A stretch of DNA of 64,000 bases from Medicago truncatula (lineage: Eukaryota; Streptophyta; Magnoliopsida; Fabales; Fabaceae). The notes under the pieces are model-generated. The model had not been told where the DNA came from, searched no databases, and worked only from the letters and a program-made list of their open reading frames with translations. How positions within the stretch are numbered: the stretch's first letter is position 1; each line of letters starts with the position of its first letter. The DNA lies in assembly GCF_003473485.1 (NCBI RefSeq), contig NC_053045.1:43256494-43320493 (forward strand), in the 5' to 3' direction. Position numbers and translations under genes: made by a program. Below, one piece after another: positions 59,185-64,000 of this stretch.

Positions 59185-60704
59185 CTACACAACTTCAATA
59201 GCAGTGCAATGCATATCAGGAAACTTCTCTAGCAAATCCACTGTTAACATTGATGCCTTTGGCTTCTGCTTTGGATTAATATTCCTCTCAGAATATCCCA
59301 ATGAAAGTGAATTTGTTGAAGTGTTCCTTTTAAATGGACCTAACCATTTAGCTTGCATGTATTTATGTTTTCTCCATGGTCCCATGTGCATTTTGTTTTC
59401 CTTCAAACACCTTTTAGCTGCCATACACATAATCTTGATTATGTTACTTAATCTCTCTGCTTTTCCTACATAAACCTCAGGGAGTTTCCTCACAAGACGG
59501 TTATAGTCCTCACTTGCTTTTCCCATCTCAAATTGTGCTCGAAAGTTTAGTTCTATTATCACCCTAATATCTCCTTTCTCTTTGCTTGTACTATGCAGCA
59601 CATCCAAAAATGTATGTTCCCCTGCATAATTATAATGGCATAGATATAACTGTTAGATTTAAGTATATATAACTTAATTTCTTGAATGGTATAAATATGT
59701 TATACATATAAGCAGAAATTTGATTCCAATTCGCTTGTACCTAACACCTTAATTTTTTAATAAGAAACCCTGTTGCTTTTCAAATACAAATCGCACCTAA
59801 TACCTAATACATTCTTGTCAATATAGCTAATGATCATGATTAATAATAGTGCTACAGAAAAAGGTAAATAGTTTAGTGATTTAAAAAGGACTTTAAGGTC
59901 AAAATATCATATGGGACAAGTTTGTTAAATATTAAAAGAAAAAGTGTTACACTTTCAAAAGAGAGAGTAACTGTAACCAAAAAAAAGAAAAGAGAGAGTA
60001 ACATATTATATTGAATGATTCTTTAAAGTGTAAAAATTATTAATTAAATTAAATTACCTGATGGAAGATTATGTGAACTTGTCCATTTAGTATTACAAAT
60101 GGCACTGTTAAAACCACCATTTTGAAGGTAGCTAGAGACTTGTCTCATGAAACAGTTTGGACAAGATCTGGCTTCACCACTCTGTCTACTACAACAACAC
60201 TCTAATTTTGATCTATCTATTTCCTCAATTGCTTCTTTCGTTGCATTCCTTATGCTTATTTCAACAGAACTTGTTCTATATAGGTTTGTCTGCACAAAAT
60301 AAAAACCAATTTGGTCAACACAACACAAAATTAACACCTATCAAATCATAGTTAAGAATTAAAAACACAATTATTACATACAGACCATGATTAATTACCT
60401 GCAAAAGCTGAAGTTGGTTGTCCCAAAAATTTCTATTCTCTTCATTGTTACAACCTTCATTAACCCTCTCACTAGATTTATCCTCCTCATCTTCAATATC
60501 TAACTCCATATGATTATCATGATGAAACTCATCACTACTTGAACTATTACTATTACCTAAACCCATATCACAATCATCAAGAAATTCAAATTCAACATCA
60601 CCAAGATTTGTGTCTGCATATTGCTGTAGTTTTTGCCTAGACAATTCCCTACGAAAACCAACAGGCAAATACCTAGTAACACGGGACAAAGAGGTTGCAC
60701 CCAT
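59185..60704 (-). CDS. DUF506 / PDDEXK-like family protein, copy 2
   Basis: The 324-residue tandem paralogue has exons 60399-60704, 60058-60289 and 59185-59621, with the same intron positions and phases as copy 1. The start MGATSLSRVTRYLP has a TATA-like site about 55-63 bp upstream. Exon 1 keeps the acidic stretch (DVEFEFLDDCDMG). Exon 2 differs from copy 1 at about 16 of 78 residues, including extra Cys (LECCCSRQ). Exon 3 is identical to copy 1 for about 115 residues (from SKEKGD to KASML) and differs again at both ends, including the C-terminal HCTAIEVV. The second copy has no LINE/MITE insertion downstream. Function as for copy 1: family known, biochemical role unproven. Confidence 0.92.
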
Positions 60705-60758
60705 GATTATGTTTTGACTCAAATGTTGTGTGTGGAAAATAGAATGAACAATGGATCT

Positions 60759-60767
60759 CTTTTTATA
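60759..60767 (-). promoter_or_regulatory. TATA-like box of DUF506 copy 2
   Basis: TATAAAAAG on the minus strand stands 55-63 bp before the ATG, in the sequence context shared with copy 1. Confidence 0.55.
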
Positions 60768-61448
60768 CAAGAAAAAAATGTAAGGTGGGACAATCTCTCT
60801 CTAATCGCCGCGCATATGTAAGAAGAGTGAGTGATTTTGATACAACATGTGTTGGTGAGGGGCCCATTTGGTTGTTGATTATGATTTATAATAATTGAGA
60901 TATAAGATGAGAACATAATCAGCATATTCAATTTGATTAAAGTAGATTCGAGAGAAATTTAGTAGTTTATGGTAATAACTTATTAGGCTTACAACATGGA
61001 TCCACGTCATTTGGTAGTACGCAATTATTTGTTCCAACCATAGCATAGCCATCCTAATTAATCCACTTGTGTGGACTTGGATTTTGAAGAACCAGCTTTG
61101 CATCCTCCTTTTAGTCTTATCTCGTTCAAATCGGTGGGACTTATTTCTTTTTGTCGTTTTGTCTTAATCCCAATATTAAAGTTAATTCATTTCTATAATT
61201 AAACTTTTGTCAAATTTCTTAGTATAAAAAAGTTCTTTTTGTACGATTTATTCATTTCTGAGAGTATCGGGAATATTCCAATACCTTTTTGTTTGAGGGA
61301 AAAAATAACTATTGGAAACATTATTTGGAGAAGAAATAGTGAATCATTTACGTTTCTAGATTTCTCGTGAACCATGCTCGAATTGTAAAAGAAGTTATAT
61401 TATATTTATCTAAAACAAATAAAATGATTTATGTCTTTCTTATATTTT

Positions 61449-61590
61449 AGGTATTTTTTTTTTTTTTATAGATAGATAAAATGACAAGCAAAAACTCACA
61501 CACATAAAGAAGTGTTGGGGTTCGAACCCCGGTATATCTGACCTAACAATTTTAGCATTTTTGTTTGTTGAACTGCGACTTATAAAAATA
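61449..61590 (-). mobile_element. tRNA-derived SINE (family 1, copy 4), minus strand
   Basis: GGGGTTCGAACCCC (box B), CTCACACACATAAAG and a T-run at 61455-61469 (the A tail) identify the family. The duplication is not clear. Confidence 0.75.
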
Positions 61591-61820
61591 CATTATAAGC
61601 ATATTTATTATTATATACAATTGTATTTAGAGTTTAATGGATATATATAGAACCTCTCAAAAATAAAGGATATATATTGAAGAGTAAAAAAGCTTTACGA
61701 ATAATATATATTTTATTAAGTGAAATACATTTTTGCTCTTCACTTAATTATTCTAGATTAGTACTTTTTTTTATTAGTCTTTAAATCACATTACATTTAT
61801 ATTTGTATTCCTTTTAGCAT

Positions 61821-61954
61821 ATTCCATTTTAAAATTACAAGAGCAATCCTTTCAAAAAAACAATTACACGAGCAGTTATTAGGATAAATTCCATTTTAAA
61901 ATTACAAGAGCAATCCTTTCAAAAAAACAATTACACGAGCATTTATTAGGATAA
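61821..61954. repeat. 67-bp tandem duplication
   Basis: ATTCCATTTTAAAATTACAA to TTATTAGGATAA occurs twice in direct succession (61821-61887, 61888-61954) with one visible difference, so it is recent. Confidence 0.9.
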
Positions 61955-62008
61955 AGCTTAGATAAAACTTATGTGCATTATTTTAACCGGTTTTTGCATG
62001 ATCACCTC

Positions 62009-62349
62009 TTAATCAGGATGTGGTAACAATGAAACAGCAAATCACTTCTTAATTGATTGTCCTACTTTCGATGTGCTATGACAACATGTCAAAACTTGGA
62101 TTGGTTTGCATTCAGTGGATCTTCAATATATATTGGATCATTTTATTCAGTTTGCTTATTCTTTGGGAGGCTTCAAACCCCCTTCGTTCGTTTTTGCAGC
62201 TTATTTAGCTTTGCAGTGTTTACGTGCTTTAGAATGAAAGGAATCACAGTTTATTTTCTAATAAAGTTAAATCGATTATGCAGCTTCTGGAAAGAGTCAA
62301 AATTACTTCTTTAAATTGGTTGAAAGCTAAAAATGTCTGTTTTCCTTTA
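62009..62349 (+). pseudogene. LINE ORF2 zinc-binding relic
   Basis: Broken frames read NETANHFLIDCPTF, VKTWIGLHSVDL and HFIQFAYSLGGF, the 'E-HLFl-C' and W-WLG pattern at the end of plant L1 ORF2. Stops interrupt it. It ends against the MITE that follows. Confidence 0.5.
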
Positions 62350-62691
62350 GGTAAATACCTATTTTCGTCCCTGTAATATTAGCGAATTCTGGTTTTAGTC
62401 CCTGTAAAAAAAAGATTTAGATTTTGTCTCTGTAATTTTAGATTCTTCCACTTTTGGTCTCTCCTTTCATCACGTCAGCAGAATCCGCATAAATTAAGTC
62501 CATGTAACAGATTCCTCCCACTTTTGGTCCCTCATTTTACGTGTCATGTATACAGATTTTGCTGACGTGGTGGAATGAGGGACCAAAAGTGGAAGATTCT
62601 GAAATTACAGGGACAAAATTTAAATCTTTTTTTTACAGGGACTAAAACTGGAATTTGCTAATATTACAGGGACGAAAAGAGATATTTATCC
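62350..62691. mobile_element. Mutator-like MITE, 342 bp
   Basis: GGTAAATACCTATTTTCGTCC and, from the right, GGATAAATATCTCTTTTCGTCC form arms of over 100 bp with 'ttttagtccctgtaa' blocks. The 9-bp flanks (TTTCCTTTA, TTTTTCTTT) are only weakly alike. Confidence 0.7.
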
Positions 62692-62694
62692 TTT

Positions 62695-63840
62695 TTCTTT
62701 TGGTTACCATTTATGGAACAGAACAAGTCACAACCCAACAACCAATCTCACTAAATAAATAAGCATGTATTATTATTATATGTGATGAACTTCATTCCTA
62801 CACCGTGATTAGTAATGTAACAAAGAATTATATTTTTTTTGTCGGACTTTATTTATCTTGAAACCTAACTTTAGATTATCAAGGTCTTTTTTTTTTTATA
62901 TAATTGGAGGTTTAACATAAAAGAAACTAAAAAGAAAAAAATAAGCATGTATGATATGTGATCAAGTTAATTCCTTTCTCATCATCAATAATATAACAAA
63001 AAAAATATATTCTTTATTTGATTTTACTTATCTTTATGCCGAACTTCAAATTAACATCTTAATGAGAATGGAGATAAATATAAAAAGAAACTTTTATGTT
63101 TATGCAAATAAAAGGTAGTGATGTACACATAACACACTATAATATGATATTTTGAATAACGTAAAGGATATAAAAGGTATTTTGTCTATATTTTAACATA
63201 TGTTTAGTAATTTAATACAAGATTTAATACAACAAAATATCTCTTTTTACAATTATAAAACTATTATTATAATTATAGGATATAATCGAATGACCTTATA
63301 AAACTAATTGAATGATCTTGTAAATCTTTTTTAGTATTAGTGTTTGTGCATTATTTATTTTTTCTCAAAGGCAGAGTGTGGACTTCTTTGCAATAATTGG
63401 ATATATTTATTACTGTAGTTGGACAAATTGACGATGGTACGCCGCGTATTCACAAAAGGGACCAACTTTTATCTACATACATTGTTTTCCTTGTTTTTGT
63501 CATGTGTGATTTGATTAATGATTTATAATTTACTGTATATCTCATCCATGTGGCTATTAACTAATACAGTTCAGATGGCTGTCAAAATCAATATTTTAGT
63601 CTTATTCTAAATCCTTGAATCGTGTTCACTTGAGGCTTGAAACGTGGTAGAATCAGAATGGGACTTTCAAGAATCATGCCATATTGCCAGGGTAGTTTTT
63701 TGTTAGAGGAATAAAGTAGGGTAGTTAGTTTTTTTTGAAGGGTAGTTAGTTATTCTACCGGTTTAGCAGTATTTTTTTCTTTCTTCACAACATCTGTCTT
63801 GAAGTTTCTGGCGTTTGCTGAGCAGAGTCCCTCGTGTTAC
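62695..63840. other. intergenic; duplicated flank of the DUF506 segment at its right
   Basis: The part 63380-63680 matches 53970-54290 (TTGACGATGGT, CCATGTGGCTATTAA, TTCAGATGGCTGTCA). The rest is AT-rich with no gene. Confidence 0.6.
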
Positions 63841-63845
63841 TTTAA

Positions 63846-64000
63846 AGGTTTAAATATGCGTTTAGTCCTTGCACTTTTATCAGATTTTGGTATTGGTCCC
63901 TACACTTTTTTTTGTTTGGAATTGGTCCTTGCACTTTGTAAAAATATTGGTATTGGTCCCTCTATTAACTTTCTGTTAAAAAAAAACACAAAACTATTGG
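63846..64000 (+). mobile_element. left end of a 'GTCCTTGCACTTT' MITE, cut by the window edge
   Basis: AGGTTTAAATATGCGTTTAG and 'ggtccctacactttt', 'ggtccttgcacttt' follow the order of the nested element at 9042. The other end lies outside the window. Confidence 0.6.

Overview
The window looks like nuclear DNA of a dicot, most likely a legume close to Medicago. It is AT-rich, its genes have GT-AG introns, and the gaps are filled with MITEs, tRNA-derived SINEs and decayed LINE pieces. No bacterial, organellar, rRNA or CRISPR signal is visible. The species call is inference from gene families and repeat style; no database was searched.

Layout. 0.8-2.9 kb (minus): a four-exon gene for a 90-residue protein, assembled by hand because every exon is short. 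3.8-11.2 kb: transposon-rich (TIR elements, a SINE, an hAT-like element with a nested MITE, L1 LINE relics). 11.5-13.7 and 20.7-22.1 kb (both minus): two paralogous cell-wall proteins with a signal peptide, a His/Pro-rich region and a C-terminal PAC/Ole e 1-like domain (AGP31 type). They are separated by LINE, SINE and MITE debris. 23-28 kb: LINE tails, two retro-insertions stacked on one target sequence, and a Mutator-like MITE filled with a palindromic tandem array.

29.4-49 kb is a Raf-like (HT1-type, group C) MAPKKK cluster. A complete 507-residue gene (40.2-42.9 kb, plus) lies between two nearly identical, N-terminally shorter copies in opposite orientation (29.4-30.9 kb minus; 47.5-49.0 kb plus). 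A fourth, broken copy lies at 43.9-44.4 kb. 51.1-52.9 and 59.2-60.7 kb (minus): a tandem pair of DUF506/PDDEXK-like genes within duplicated segments of about 4.5 kb. The last exons of this pair are almost identical while the first two exons have diverged, a gene-conversion pattern. Between them lie a TIR element carrying a captured BAHD acyltransferase fragment and an LTR-like remnant.

The genes do not form a pathway. The common theme is local duplication (cell-wall pair, kinase cluster, DUF506 pair) plus dense insertion of non-autonomous elements, many with clean 9-bp target duplications. I found no clear undescribed molecular system. The most interesting objects are the inverted kinase pair (a possible hairpin or siRNA source), the DUF506 conversion tract, the BAHD-capturing transposon and the palindromic-array MITE.
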